Source: Parageobacillus caldoxylosilyticus NBRC 107762 (GTDB lineage Bacteria; Bacillota; Bacilli; Bacillales; Anoxybacillaceae). Taken from it: a DNA stretch of 52,598 bases. Positions within the stretch are counted from its first letter, which is position 1. Every line of letters begins with the position of its first letter. The stretch is taken from contig NZ_BAWO01000047.1 of assembly GCF_000632715.1 (NCBI RefSeq), positions 1 to 52,598 of the forward strand, read 5' to 3'. Shown here one piece after another: positions 31,475-40,497 of the stretch. The position numbers and the translations under genes are program-made. Under the pieces are notes generated by a model. The model did not search any database. It was not told the DNA's origin and worked only from the letters and a program-made list of their open reading frames with translations.

Positions 31475-32523
31475 AGAAGTATGCATCGCTGCGAGTCGGG
31501 AAATCGATCTCGTTTTTGGTCGATAAAAAAGCGATAACCATTAGTTTGATTTTATTAGCTGTTAGCGTGGTCATATTTCTTGTCAGTGCGGGCAGCGGCG
31601 AAATGTATATTTCCCCGTTGGAAGTGGCGAAAACGCTGTTTGGAAATGGTTCGGACATGAACGAAATCGTGATTTATACGTTTCGCTTGCCGCGCATTCT
31701 TGTCGCATTGTTAGCGGGGATGTCTCTTGCCGTAGCAGGGGCGATTTTGCAAGGAATGATCCGCAATCCGCTCGCCTCGCCGGACGTGCTCGGCATTACG
31801 GGCGGGGCCGCTGCAGCGGTCGTCACGTTTTTGACGTTGTTTAGCGACAAAAATAATTCCTTAACCATCAGCATCCATTGGCTGCCGCTCGGCGCGTTTG
31901 TCGGTGCGACGGTAACTGCCTTGCTCGTGTATATGCTGGCTTGGAAAAACGGCATGGCACCGCTGAGGCTTGTATTAATAGGGATTGCAATATCCGCACT
32001 GATGCAGGCGCTCACAACGTTATTAATGATTACCGGCCCGATTTACCGGGCGAGCCAGGCGAACGTTTGGATTACTGGAAGCGTCTACGGCGCTTCGTGG
32101 AAGCATGTCACACTGCTTGCGCCATGGGCTTTGATTTTGCTTGCGGCTAGCTGGCTATCAGCACGGAAGATGAACATTCAAGAATTAGGCGATGAATTGG
32201 CAATCGGAGCGGGAGTTTCCTTGCAAAAGCAACGTTTTTTCCTTCTTTTATTAAGCACTGCCTTAACCGGAGGAGCGGTCGCTTTTGCGGGAGGCATTGG
32301 CTTTGTCGGGTTGATGGCGCCGCATATGGCAAGAAGGCTTGTCGGTTCTTCGTTTGGCGCACTTCTTCCTGCATCCGCGTTATTAGGAGCTATTTTCGTG
32401 ATGGCGGCTGACCTTGCCGGACGCATGCTGTTTGCCCCAATGGAAATTCCAGCCGGGGTATTTACAGCGGCAGTTGGGGCGCCGTATTTTATTTACCTAT
32501 TATATAAAAGCCGATATGCATAA
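31471..32523 (+). CDS. yfhA: FecCD-family siderophore permease
   Basis: The second 350-residue FecCD permease of the heterodimer. It starts with a longer cytosolic leader (KKYASLRVGKSISFLVDKKA) before the first segment. The core motifs are TFRLPRILVALLAGMSLAVAG, ILQGMIRNPLASPDVLGITGG and GGIGFVGLMAPHMARRLVG, which contacts the ATPase. It is translationally coupled to the preceding permease by a 4-base overlap and is followed within 15 bases by the ATPase gene. The name follows the B. subtilis arrangement. Confidence 0.87.
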   Translation: MKKYASLRVGKSISFLVDKKAITISLILLAVSVVIFLVSAGSGEMYISPLEVAKTLFGNGSDMNEIVIYTFRLPRILVALLAGMSLAVAGAILQGMIRNPLASPDVLGITGGAAAAVVTFLTLFSDKNNSLTISIHWLPLGAFVGATVTALLVYMLAWKNGMAPLRLVLIGIAISALMQALTTLLMITGPIYRASQANVWITGSVYGASWKHVTLLAPWALILLAASWLSARKMNIQELGDELAIGAGVSLQKQRFFLLLLSTALTGGAVAFAGGIGFVGLMAPHMARRLVGSSFGALLPASALLGAIFVMAADLAGRMLFAPMEIPAGVFTAAVGAPYFIYLLYKSRYA

Positions 32524-32538
32524 AAGGGGTGGAAGAAT

Positions 32539-33354
32539 ATGAACGCCTTACAAGCAAAAGAGCTAACATTATCATATGGAAATACGATTATTATTGATGA
32601 GCTGGATTTAATGATTCCAAAAGGAGAAATTACCGTATTTATCGGGGGGAACGGCTGCGGGAAATCGACGCTGCTTCGCGCTTTGGCGCGGCTTTTGAAG
32701 CCGAAAGGCGGTTTGGTTTTACTAGAAGGAAAAGAAATCGCAAAATTGCCGACAAAAGAGGTGGCGAAAAAACTGGCGATTTTACCGCAATCGCCGACGG
32801 CACCGGAAGGATTGACGGTACTGCAGCTTGTTAAACAGGGGCGGTATCCGTATCAGACATGGCTGAAGCAATGGAGTGACGAAGACGAGCAAGCGGTGCG
32901 GCGTGCGCTCGAGGCGACGAGAATGACAGAATTGGCGGAGCGTCCGGTCGATTCGCTCTCAGGAGGACAGCGGCAGCGCGCTTGGATCGCGATGACATTA
33001 GCGCAAGATACGGACATTATTTTATTGGACGAACCGACAACCTACTTGGATATGACGCACCAGATTGAAATTCTTGATTTATTGTTTGAACTAAACGAGA
33101 AAGAAAAGCGCACGATTGTCATGGTGCTTCATGACCTCAACTTGGCGTGCCGCTATGCGCATCATATTGTTGCGATTCGCGATAAAAAAATATATGCGCA
33201 AGGAAAACCGGAAGAAATCATTTCCTGCCAACTGGTGAAAGACGTATTTCAAATGGATTGTCAAGTGACATATGATCCATTATTTGGCACTCCGCTTTGC
33301 ATTCCGTATGGAAAAGGAAGATGTATTTTGCAGAAAGAAGGCGTTTCATCATGA
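32539..33354 (+). CDS. iron-siderophore ABC transporter ATPase (FecE/FhuC type)
   Basis: A 271-residue nucleotide-binding subunit that powers siderophore import. Walker A is GGNGCGKST (about residue 38), the Q-loop [11 protein letters not shown], the signature [13 protein letters not shown] and Walker [14 protein letters not shown]; the switch His is in VLHDLN. AAAAGGGGTGG precedes the ATG. B. subtilis yfiYZ-yfhA lacks its own ATPase and uses YusV, whereas here one is built into the operon. As the only FecE-type ATPase in the window, it may also serve the ATPase-less importer at 48596-51624. Confidence 0.92.
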   Translation: MNALQAKELTLSYGNTIIIDELDLMIPKGEITVFIGGNGCGKSTLLRALARLLKPKGGLVLLEGKEIAKLPTKEVAKKLAILPQSPTAPEGLTVLQLVKQGRYPYQTWLKQWSDEDEQAVRRALEATRMTELAERPVDSLSGGQRQRAWIAMTLAQDTDIILLDEPTTYLDMTHQIEILDLLFELNEKEKRTIVMVLHDLNLACRYAHHIVAIRDKKIYAQGKPEEIISCQLVKDVFQMDCQVTYDPLFGTPLCIPYGKGRCILQKEGVSS

Positions 33355-34097
33355 TTCTTTCCACGGAGGAAATAAAGGTATTAGAAACGTATCGGCTTTC
33401 AGTGGTGCGGATAAACTCGCCGCTATCGATTCGCATTGATCAGTTGCATAAGGAGAATGTTCTTGTCGATTATTTAGAAAAAGTTCGTCAAAAGCTAGGT
33501 GCCGCCAATAAAGTGGTGGCGGCATCCATGTTGATCAAACGCTATAGCTTTCTTGCAGCGATGTCGTTATATGCGATGTCCGTTTGGAATAAACGGCTTG
33601 TGCTGTCACCAGAGCGGATTTGGATGGAAACGGATGATAATGATGATATGTGGCTGCCGACTTTTCGCTTTGAAGAGCTCAAGGCAGAAATATGCACAGG
33701 CTGCCGCGACCAATGGCGAGAAGAGACGGTACGCCAGTTATTTGCTGGACATTTCTCTCCATTAATAGAAAAGCTACGAAGCATAACGAAAATATCTGTC
33801 CATATATTATGGGAAAATATTGCTATTTATATTTATTGGTTGTATGAGACGTTAGGCAAAGATGATTCGCTTGCCTACATTCGCGAACAACTTTACAACG
33901 ACTTTCATTTCCTTGTTCACGACGCTGATGGAGCGTTATTCGGCACTTTTCGACAAAATCCGTTAAAACGGTTTTGGAAAGGAAATGCGGGTGTGAAGCA
34001 GCGGACCACATGCTGCCTTTACTACCAAACAGAAGAAGGAATGCACTGCCAGACATGCCCGTGCATCCTCCGCGAGCGTTATCCGAAAACGAGTTGA
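33351..34097 (+). CDS. FhuF-like siderophore-iron reductase
   Basis: A 248-residue cytosolic protein of the FhuF type. The C-terminal cluster [19 protein letters not shown] is the family's C-C-x10-C-x2-C ligand set for a [2Fe-2S] centre that reduces Fe(III) in imported siderophores. The N-terminal 200 residues are helical and divergent, as usual for the family. The reading frame is open from 33297, but ATG 33351 overlaps the ATPase stop (ATGA) and starts the plausible protein. It is the last gene of the Fur-controlled operon, with a terminator directly after its stop. Confidence 0.82.
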   Translation: MILSTEEIKVLETYRLSVVRINSPLSIRIDQLHKENVLVDYLEKVRQKLGAANKVVAASMLIKRYSFLAAMSLYAMSVWNKRLVLSPERIWMETDDNDDMWLPTFRFEELKAEICTGCRDQWREETVRQLFAGHFSPLIEKLRSITKISVHILWENIAIYIYWLYETLGKDDSLAYIREQLYNDFHFLVHDADGALFGTFRQNPLKRFWKGNAGVKQRTTCCLYYQTEEGMHCQTCPCILRERYPKTS

Positions 34098-34133
34098 AAC
34101 AGCACCTATTTTACGGTGCCGTTTCTTTTTTTT
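34098..34133 (+). terminator. terminator of the siderophore operon
   Basis: AACAGCACC and GGTGCCGTT form a stem (one C-A mismatch) around TATTTTAC, followed by a T-rich tract (TTCTTTTTTTT). Confidence 0.75.
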
Positions 34134-34239
34134 ACCAAAATTTTTCGCGAAATTTGTTGATTTTTATCGATATTTTCGTGAAAATGAAAGTATAGAAGGC
34201 AGCTTTGCTGAAAAATGATTATGGCGAGGTAATTGTTGT

Positions 34240-36252
34240 ATGACCAGTAAGTATGCTGCTTATTTCCACCATTTTGCCGAAGCAGTGGCCATTTTTAGCA
34301 CTGAAGGGGATATGTTATATAGGAACCCTGTGTTTCAGGCGCTGTTTAGCGCCAATGAATATGATGATCAAGCACTGGCATTGATGGCGGAAATACCGTT
34401 GCTGCAAGCAGTCAAAAACGGCGAATCAATTGATCATATTGAATGGACGATCAGAACCTCTGCTGACGATATAATCCTAGTTCGCGCTTCATTTTCGCCC
34501 ATTGTCAACGAACAGGGGGAAGTCGATGCGTTTTTATGTGTATGCCGCGATGTGACGAAAGAAAAGAAACTCAAACAGATGTTGGAAGAAACGCAGCAAC
34601 GCCTGCAACTAGTTGTGGAGCATTCTACCGATTATATTCTCATTTTTTCTAATCAGCGTGAGCTCATATACATACCTTCTTTATGGAAGAAAGAAGAAAT
34701 GGCAAGTTATCCTTGTTCATATGAAGATATTTTTCAGTTTATCCATCCTGATGATTTGCCGATCATTAGGCAAAAGTTCGATGAGCTGTATCATACATAT
34801 AAGGCGCAAATCGCCGAGTTTCGCAAGCGCGACCGGAGAGGAAATTGGATATGGATGGAAGCTCATGGGAAAGCGATTGTGAATGAACAAAATGAGCTTG
34901 ATTATGTCATTGTAACGATCAAAAATATCGGCGAACGGAAGCGATACGAAGAAAAACTGCGCCAGCTCGCTTATTTTGATTCATTGACGGGAATTGCGAA
35001 CCGCAGCCATTTTGAACGGTACATAAAACAGCTGGTCGAAAGCCAAACCGCATTTGCCTTGTGCTATTTGGATTTTGACAAGTTTAAATGGATCAATGAT
35101 CATTTTTCCCACCAGGCGGGCGATTACTTTTTGCAAGAAGCGGTAAAGCGCGTGCAAAGCGTGCTCAGAGCCGAAGACTTTTTTGCCCGCATTGGCGGGG
35201 ACGAATTTGTCTTGTTGCTTCCTAATGTGACAAAAGAGGAAATGGCCAAACTTGCTGATAAACTGGTGACCGCGTTTCATCAGCCATTTTACTACGAAAA
35301 ACAGCTCATTCAGTCGACGCTGTCGATGGGAATCGCGTTTTTCCCAAAAGACAGCGATCGCATCGAACAAGTGATGAAATATGCGGACCAGGCGCTGTAC
35401 AACGTCAAAGAGCAGGGAAGAAATGGTTATGCATTTTATCGCCCGACCGAAAATCGGAAGGCGGTGATTGAGCAAGATTTGCCGTTTGCGATTATGTGCG
35501 AGCAATTTTATTTATGTTACCAGCCGAAGATCAAGCTTGGCAGCGGCGCGGCAATGGGAGTGGAAACACTGCTGCGCTGGCGCCACCCGTCTCTTGGTGA
35601 GATTCCGCCGCTGGAGTTTATTCCGCTGGCGGAAGCGAGCGGGTTTATTTTTGAAATTACGTTATGGGTGCTAGAGCATGCCTGCCGGCAAGTAAAAGAA
35701 TGGCAGATGAAATGTCCAGGATTGAAGCTGGCGGTCAACTTATCACCGTTTTTGTTAAATCGGCCGGAATTGATTCATCATGTGAAACATATTTTACATG
35801 CGACAAATTTTGCCCCGGAACATTTAATTTTGGAAGTAACCGAGAGCGGTTTAATGGAAAATATTGAAACGGGTAAGAATATTTTAACAGAATTAGAAAA
35901 GATAGGGATTCAAGTCGCTATCGATGATTTTGGTACCGGCTTTTCTTCACTAGCATATATTCGCAACCTGCCAGTGTCATTGCTAAAAATTGACCGCAGC
36001 TTTATTCAAGGAATCGCAGAAAACTCGAAAGACGCGACGATTGTCGATACGATTATCCATTTGGCCAAAAGCCTAGACATTCAGGTGTTGGCGGAAGGAG
36101 TGGAAACTTATCCGCAAGTAGCGTTGTTAGAGCAAATGCACTGCGATTTTGCGCAAGGGTTTTACTTTAGCAAGTCATTGGAGGCAGAAAAACTGCAACA
36201 ATGGCTCGAAGAATACAACCGATCGGTGTGTGAACGTGATGATCCCTTCTAA
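34240..36252 (+). CDS. PAS-PAS-GGDEF-EAL c-di-GMP enzyme
   Basis: A 670-residue soluble protein with two PAS sensor domains (about residues 8-110 and 122-235), a GGDEF domain (about 243-405) and an EAL domain (about 415-660). The cyclase site RIGGDEFVLLL is intact. The phosphodiesterase residues are also present: ETLLRW for the EAL Glu, AVNLSP, LEVTESG, IDDFGTGFSS, LLKIDRSF and LAEGVET. It could therefore both make and degrade c-di-GMP, with balance set by PAS inputs. No membrane segments are visible. The start is ATG 34240. Its stop codon lies inside the terminator stem. Confidence 0.92.
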   Translation: MTSKYAAYFHHFAEAVAIFSTEGDMLYRNPVFQALFSANEYDDQALALMAEIPLLQAVKNGESIDHIEWTIRTSADDIILVRASFSPIVNEQGEVDAFLCVCRDVTKEKKLKQMLEETQQRLQLVVEHSTDYILIFSNQRELIYIPSLWKKEEMASYPCSYEDIFQFIHPDDLPIIRQKFDELYHTYKAQIAEFRKRDRRGNWIWMEAHGKAIVNEQNELDYVIVTIKNIGERKRYEEKLRQLAYFDSLTGIANRSHFERYIKQLVESQTAFALCYLDFDKFKWINDHFSHQAGDYFLQEAVKRVQSVLRAEDFFARIGGDEFVLLLPNVTKEEMAKLADKLVTAFHQPFYYEKQLIQSTLSMGIAFFPKDSDRIEQVMKYADQALYNVKEQGRNGYAFYRPTENRKAVIEQDLPFAIMCEQFYLCYQPKIKLGSGAAMGVETLLRWRHPSLGEIPPLEFIPLAEASGFIFEITLWVLEHACRQVKEWQMKCPGLKLAVNLSPFLLNRPELIHHVKHILHATNFAPEHLILEVTESGLMENIETGKNILTELEKIGIQVAIDDFGTGFSSLAYIRNLPVSLLKIDRSFIQGIAENSKDATIVDTIIHLAKSLDIQVLAEGVETYPQVALLEQMHCDFAQGFYFSKSLEAEKLQQWLEEYNRSVCERDDPF

Positions 36253-36280
36253 TGCCTACTATTAGAAGGGATTTCTTTTT
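36242..36280 (+). terminator. rho-independent terminator
   Basis: ATCCCTTCTAAT and ATTAGAAGGGAT form a 12-base perfect stem with loop GCCTACT, followed by a T-rich tract. The stop codon of the GGDEF-EAL gene is inside the left arm. Confidence 0.88.
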
Positions 36281-36347
36281 ATTTCCATTTGTTTTTTTCC
36301 GGAAATGCCACACACTAATAAGTAACCAATAGTGATGGGGGAATTTC

Positions 36348-36959
36348 ATGTTTCAGGAGTCATTACCGCTTGACCAACCGATGAAGGAGCAAATTCTTCG
36401 CTCTTTATATGAGATCACGGCAGAGGTCGAGGCGATCCGCCACACGTTAGCAACGGAAGACTGTTGCATATTGTCGCGGTTAGAAGCGTTGCAAAAACGC
36501 ATTTTAGATGTGCAAACGACGGCGGCTTCGTTTTATTTGAAATCATATCTATCCGCATATACACCGCATTATACTGACTTATCTCTTGCCGCGAAGCATT
36601 TAGCGGAACGCCGTCATGGCGCGCTTATTGTCATTGAGCGGAACGACCCGCTCGATGGTTTATTGCATCACGGTATTCCGGTCGGCGCGAAAGTGTCCCA
36701 TATGCTGCTAGAAACGATTTTTTATCCAGGCAATCCGCTGCATGACGGAGGGACGCTCATCCGTTACGACGAAATTGTCTCCGCAGGCAATATTCTACCG
36801 CTTGCGGAGCGTGTGACGACGAAGAAAAAATTAGGCACCCGCCATCGCGCAGCGATTGGATTAACGGAGCGAAGTGATGCGCTGGTGATCGTCGTCTCCG
36901 AAGAAACCGGTACCATTTCGTTTGCCATTAACGGACAATTACACGTATTGCGTCCATGA
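36348..36959 (+). CDS. cdaS: sporulation-type diadenylate cyclase
   Basis: A 203-residue enzyme that makes c-di-AMP from two ATP. Residues 1-60 form the two-helix autoinhibitory YojJ domain of CdaS, and the DAC domain follows. The catalytic motifs are present as NPLHDGGTLI (DGA-type) and LGTRHRAAIG (RHR). In B. subtilis CdaS is made in the forespore and helps germination. GATGGGGG precedes the ATG. A CACACTA at 36311-36317 vaguely resembles a sigma-G -10, without a matching -35. It is followed closely by a small DUF5634-like gene. Confidence 0.9.
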   Translation: MFQESLPLDQPMKEQILRSLYEITAEVEAIRHTLATEDCCILSRLEALQKRILDVQTTAASFYLKSYLSAYTPHYTDLSLAAKHLAERRHGALIVIERNDPLDGLLHHGIPVGAKVSHMLLETIFYPGNPLHDGGTLIRYDEIVSAGNILPLAERVTTKKKLGTRHRAAIGLTERSDALVIVVSEETGTISFAINGQLHVLRP

Positions 36960-36974
36960 GGAGGAGGGAGAAAA

Positions 36975-37280
36975 ATGGAATTTGCGCCAAGAAGCGTGAT
37001 TATCAATGAGTTTATTGACACGCTGCAGCCGTTGATGGATGTTTATCACTTGGATCAAGTCGGAATTTTCGAAGAAGAAGGCGAAGGGAACAAGTATTAC
37101 ATCGGCTATACAATCAATAAAGATGATGAAATGATTGTTCTTCATATGCCATTTGTCAAAAATGAACGCGGTGAGCTGGCGCTGGAAAAACAAGAATGGA
37201 CGATTCGGAAAGATGGGCGGGAACAAAAAGGGTATCAATTTCTGCAAGAAGCGATGGACGAAATTACGAATAGACGATAA
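36975..37280 (+). CDS. small conserved protein, DUF5634-like
   Basis: A 101-residue soluble acidic protein. [35 protein letters not shown] and [20 protein letters not shown] resemble a small Bacillaceae family I recall as DUF5634; that label is tentative and no function is known. GAGGAGGGAGAAA lies just before the ATG, and the gene begins 15 bases after cdaS, so the two are probably co-transcribed. A terminator starts at its stop codon. Confidence 0.65.
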   Translation: MEFAPRSVIINEFIDTLQPLMDVYHLDQVGIFEEEGEGNKYYIGYTINKDDEMIVLHMPFVKNERGELALEKQEWTIRKDGREQKGYQFLQEAMDEITNRR

Positions 37281-37323
37281 AGAAGACGGTTTATGCTTCA
37301 TGCCGAGATCGTCTTCTTTTTTT
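37279..37323 (+). terminator. rho-independent terminator
   Basis: AAAGAAGACG and CGTCTTCTTT form a 10-base stem with a 21-base loop, followed by a run of T residues, ending the cdaS unit. Confidence 0.75.
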
Positions 37324-37403
37324 GTGAAGAAAAAAGGAAAACGAAACGATCATCGAGAAGTAAAAATGGATAGCGCATGATGAAACAGAAAGGAAAGAAA
37401 CGC

Positions 37404-37859
37404 ATGATTCAGGAGATAGACATAGCGGCAAGAGAATGGGTGGAAGCAGTGCTGCGCCTTCAATTGCGCTCTTACGCTGTCGAGGCGCGGCTGATGGGAT
37501 TTGCGGACCTTCCGCCATTGCAAGATACAGCCGCAACGTTACAGCGGTGCGGGGAACGGTTTTTTGGATATATGAAGCAGGGACAACTGGCAGGAGCGAT
37601 TTCCTATGAGCGGACAAAAGAGACCGTGCACATTTGCCGCTTGATGGTGGATCCCGACTTTTTTCGGCAAGGGATCGCAAGCGCCTTGATCGAATTTGTA
37701 TGCGATAAAGAACAAGATGCGAACGAAATCATCGTGATGACAGGAAGTACGAATATGCCGGCGCTTCGCCTATATGAACGCCACGGTTTCCGCGAAATCG
37801 AACAAATAAGGATGCCAGAAGGGATTTGGATGACCAAGCTCGTAAAGTGGCTGAGCTGA
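37404..37859 (+). CDS. GNAT-family N-acetyltransferase
   Basis: A 151-residue acetyltransferase. The acetyl-CoA loop is RLMVDPDFFRQGIASALIEFV (R/Q-x-x-G-I/A), followed by the beta-5/alpha-4 element TGSTNMPALRLYERHGFRE, both standard for GNAT proteins. The acceptor is unknown. ATG 37404 is chosen because AGAAAGGAAAG lies just upstream; the in-frame ATG 37377 lacks a site. One base separates its stop from the decayed peptidase E gene, so the two once formed an operon. Confidence 0.85.
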   Translation: MIQEIDIAAREWVEAVLRLQLRSYAVEARLMGFADLPPLQDTAATLQRCGERFFGYMKQGQLAGAISYERTKETVHICRLMVDPDFFRQGIASALIEFVCDKEQDANEIIVMTGSTNMPALRLYERHGFREIEQIRMPEGIWMTKLVKWLS

Positions 37860-37860
37860 T

Positions 37861-38077
37861 ATGAGGAAAATCATCGCGCTTGGAGGCGGCGGATTTTCCA
37901 TGAAGCCGGAAAATCCGCTGTTAGATTTGTATATTTTGAGACAAGAAAAAAGAAAGCCAAACAATGTAGCTGCCAGCTCTCGAACCAATGCGAAAGCGTA
38001 CCGCTTGCGCAAAACGAACAAGGAGTGGAAGAAATCGAATGGAAACGATGTATTTAGGAGAAGGAGAACTAGTATGA
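37861..38077 (+). pseudogene. peptidase E (S51) gene with internal deletion and frameshifts
   Basis: The first 35 codons are the intact N-terminus of an S51 dipeptidase E (MRKIIALGGGGFSMKPENPLL, then LYILRQEKRKPN). They run straight into the C-terminal piece SSRTNAKAYRLRKTNK, so roughly 120 residues including the catalytic Ser are gone. The end is then spread over three frames: GVEEIE follows after a one-base loss, and METMYLGEGELV after a second (38039-38077). The native frame instead reads on to 38130 as an 89-residue chimera. Assignment of both ends relies on recalled family sequences. Confidence 0.75.
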
Positions 38078-38156
38078 GTGAGTATCTGATAGTGAAAAAA
38101 ACAAAAATTGAACTGGCGGTGGAACAATAGGAAACAACAGGAACGGGGGAATGAGA

Positions 38157-38780
38157 ATGGTAACGTTATATTTAACAAGACACGGAGAAACCGAGTGGAA
38201 CGTTGAAAAGCGGATGCAAGGGTGGCAAGACTCGCCGCTCACGGAAAAGGGGCGGCAAGACGCGATGCGGCTTGGAAAACGGCTAGAAGCGGTCGATTTG
38301 ACCGCGATTTACACCAGCACGAGCGGACGCGCGCTCGAAACCGCCCAGTTGATTCGAGGCGAGCGGCTGATTCCGATTTATACAGCGGAACAGCTTCGGG
38401 AGATTCACCTTGGCGATTGGGAAGGAAAGACCCATGAGGAAATTAAAGAATTGGATCCTATTGCGTTTGATCACTTTTGGAATCATCCGCATTTATACAC
38501 ACCGCGGCGCGGCGAGCGGTTCATCGATGTCCAAAATCGGGCGTTTGCCGCTATCGAGAAGATCGTTAAGCGCCATCAGGAGGGAAACATTTTGGTTGTA
38601 ACGCACGGCGTCGTGTTAAAAACGCTTCTTGCTCGTTTCAAAAATGCTTCGCTGCGAGAGCTTTGGGATGGTCCATATATGCATGGAGCGAGCATCACAA
38701 TCGTACGGGCGGACCGCGGAACGTTTGAAGTGGTTGCCGAAGGAGACGTGGCGCATTTGAAAGAAGTAATAAGGAGATAA
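38157..38780 (+). CDS. histidine phosphatase family protein (phosphoglycerate mutase-like)
   Basis: A 207-residue branch-1 histidine phosphatase. The phospho-His motif LYLTRHGETEWN is at the N-terminus. TSTSGRALETAQLI carries the second Arg, EIHLGDWEGKTHEEI the acid/base Glu, and VVTHGVVLKTLL the second catalytic His. It may act as a broad phosphatase like PhoE/YhfR or as a cofactor-dependent mutase; small-molecule phosphatase is likelier. ATG 38157 fits the GGGGGA at 38145-38150 better than ATG 38151. It is intact although both flanks are decayed genes. Confidence 0.88.
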   Translation: MVTLYLTRHGETEWNVEKRMQGWQDSPLTEKGRQDAMRLGKRLEAVDLTAIYTSTSGRALETAQLIRGERLIPIYTAEQLREIHLGDWEGKTHEEIKELDPIAFDHFWNHPHLYTPRRGERFIDVQNRAFAAIEKIVKRHQEGNILVVTHGVVLKTLLARFKNASLRELWDGPYMHGASITIVRADRGTFEVVAEGDVAHLKEVIRR

Positions 38781-38950
38781 ATGGATGCAACCATTTCTTA
38801 AGAAGTCTCCGAATTCTAAATAGGGCGTAGGTGGAAGATAATGCATAAGCTTCTATGATGGAACTTATGTGAAAATGTATAAATTGTTTACTTGTATAAA
38901 TTCTAATATGATTATGGTGTCCTTTATCAAATGATCATAAGGAGGAAATT

Positions 38951-39637
38951 ATGGAAGTTACAGGATGCCATGATCTCAGGGTAGTAATCCTTTTCATTGT
39001 CATTGCCGTTGTTTCTTCTTATCTATTTCTTCATGCATCGTTGAGAGCTATGCAAAACGAAAGAGAAAGAATAGGTTGGATATTAACAGGGGCAGTGACA
39101 ATCGGTTTAGGGATTTGGCTTATGCATTAACGAAAGCATTAAGCTAATCGCGCCCTTAGCCAGCAAAAGAAAGATAAAAATAGAGAATCAGGTGCGTCTT
39201 GATGAACATGGCTGTTTGTATACAGATCCGATGAGATTCAGACAAATTTTATTAAATCTGTTGGATAACGCTGTAAGGTACAATCGCGACAATGGAAACG
39301 TGATTATTGCGGGAAGCAATGAGGGAGGAAAAATAAATATACATGTAAAAGACAGCGGGTTAGGCATTCCCGAAGAGGAGCGGGAAAAAATTTTTGAGCC
39401 GTTTTATCGAGTAGAAGGGACGGAAGTCGACGGTACCGGCATCGGGTTAGTATTTGTCAAGCAGCTTGTTCATTGATGGGAGGGACAATTGGAGTAGAAA
39501 GCAAATTAGGGGAAGGAAGCGATTTTTGGGTTAGTCTTCCGGTTATGAAGGGAGATCGTCATGTTGGCAGCCGGTCAAACAGCATTGATTTGAACGAAGA
39601 GAGATTATCGAAAATAGGGAGAAAAAATTTACGTTGA
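38951..39637 (+). pseudogene. MHYT start joined to histidine-kinase C-terminus
   Basis: From ATG 38951 (AAGGAGGAAATT upstream) 59 codons encode the beginning of an MHYT membrane sensor: VVILFIVIAVVSSYLFLHAS, then GAVTIGLGIWLMH and a TAA exactly within the MHYT motif. In another frame, from 39132, comes the end of a histidine kinase: LYTDPMRFRQILLNLLDNAVRYN (N-box), [24 protein letters not shown]. That frame is broken at 39476 by a one-base loss, and the kinase tail continues to 39637 ([19 protein letters not shown]). No DHp domain remains. Both parts are dead genes joined by a deletion. Confidence 0.78.
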
Positions 39638-39653
39638 AGAATATGGATAATTT

Positions 39654-39697
39654 AAAGAGAATTGATTCCTTATATAATAGGAACAATTCTCTTTTTT
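39654..39697 (+). terminator. rho-independent terminator
   Basis: AAAGAGAATTG and CAATTCTCTTT form an 11-base stem whose loop contains a further TTCCT/AGGAA pairing, followed by T residues. It ended the old histidine-kinase gene. Confidence 0.78.
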
Positions 39698-39918
39698 GTA
39701 ATTTTATGTCGAGAAAAGTTGTAAAAAGTCGAAAAAAATACCTAATATGCCTTTTTGATGTTCTAATCAGACGGGATTTTTGTCTTGTATGCGACTATAA
39801 TGATAGACATATTTTGGAAAAATTATATTAGGTTGTACTACATGGACAATATGTACCAATAGGCAATATGGCATATTTTAATGTAATAGAGCTGCTAGAA
39901 TCTAATTGGGGGAGAATA
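39698..39918. other. intergenic stretch with two Spo0A-box-like heptamers
   Basis: TGTCGAG (39707-39713) and AGTCGAA (39727-39733) each differ by one base from the Spo0A box TGTCGAA and are 20 bases apart, two helical turns. TATAAT lies at 39796-39801. This was probably the promoter region of the decayed EAL gene. A 65-codon frame at 39634-39831 shows no family likeness. Confidence 0.35.
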
Positions 39919-40116
39919 ATGAATACTTGCAATACTTCTATTAAAGAGTTAATAGAGAAACGGCAATTTGAACACGTTTATCGGCCGCTTTGGGATTTAT
40001 CGAATTGGAAGATATTTGGCTATGAGTCGTTGATCCGTATAGTAAACGGCGGCAGCATACACAATATAGAACATTTGTTTCAAATTTCACAAAATAAAGT
40101 TGCAAGAGAATGGTAA
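39919..40116 (+). pseudogene. EAL-domain protein N-terminal remnant
   Basis: Starting at ATG 39919 (TTGGGGGAG upstream) 65 residues match the first part of an EAL phosphodiesterase domain: KRQFEHVYRPLWDLSNWKIF and GYESLIRIVNGG, in which ESLIR is the EAL motif, then IEHLFQISQ. The sequence breaks after QNK and stops, so more than 180 residues of the domain are lost and it cannot be active. Confidence 0.7.
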
Positions 40117-40144
40117 CCTTTATTCGGTCAAGGAGGAAGGGGAG

Positions 40145-40287
40145 TTGGTCCAGCTAACAAGGAAATATCATTTTAGCAGTGCACACCGGCTGCACAGCCA
40201 TCATTTAACAGACGAAGAAAATAAAAAGCTGTTTGGAAAATGCAATAATCTGTACGGCCACGGCCATAATTACTGCTTAGAGGTTAG
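40145..40287 (+). pseudogene. QueD / 6-pyruvoyl-tetrahydropterin synthase N-terminal remnant
   Basis: From TTG 40145, eight bases after AAGGAGG, the frame gives [41 protein letters not shown]. The zinc ligands of the family (H in SSAHRL and the HGH pair) and the catalytic Cys are visible. After CLEV the sequence leaves the family; the rest of the roughly 120-165 residue protein is missing. The frame continues to 40405 as unrelated sequence. In queuosine synthesis QueD makes 6-carboxytetrahydropterin; this copy is dead. Confidence 0.72.
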
Positions 40288-40479
40288 GTCATTAAAGAGG
40301 CCGGCTCTGAGGCTGGGGTTCCAACCCGCATTATCGTTCCATTCGATCAAACGATCAAACTCGAACTCGCTAGAGAGGGAACCATTATTCAAATTGGTAA
40401 GGTAACATATACTTTTCAAGAAGAACATCGCTACGTTGAAGTTGCATTAGATGAAAAAGAACAAATTATTTTTGATTAG
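40288..40479 (+). pseudogene. C-terminal fragment of an unrecognised protein
   Basis: Directly abutting the QueD scrap in another frame, 63 codons end at TAG 40477: [20 protein letters not shown], then [21 protein letters not shown] and LDEKEQIIFD. The alternating hydrophobic pattern suggests a beta-rich C-terminal domain. It has no start codon of its own. I do not recognise the family. It precedes the intact STAS gene by only 18 bases. Confidence 0.45.
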
Positions 40480-40497
40480 AAATTGAGGGGATGCAAT

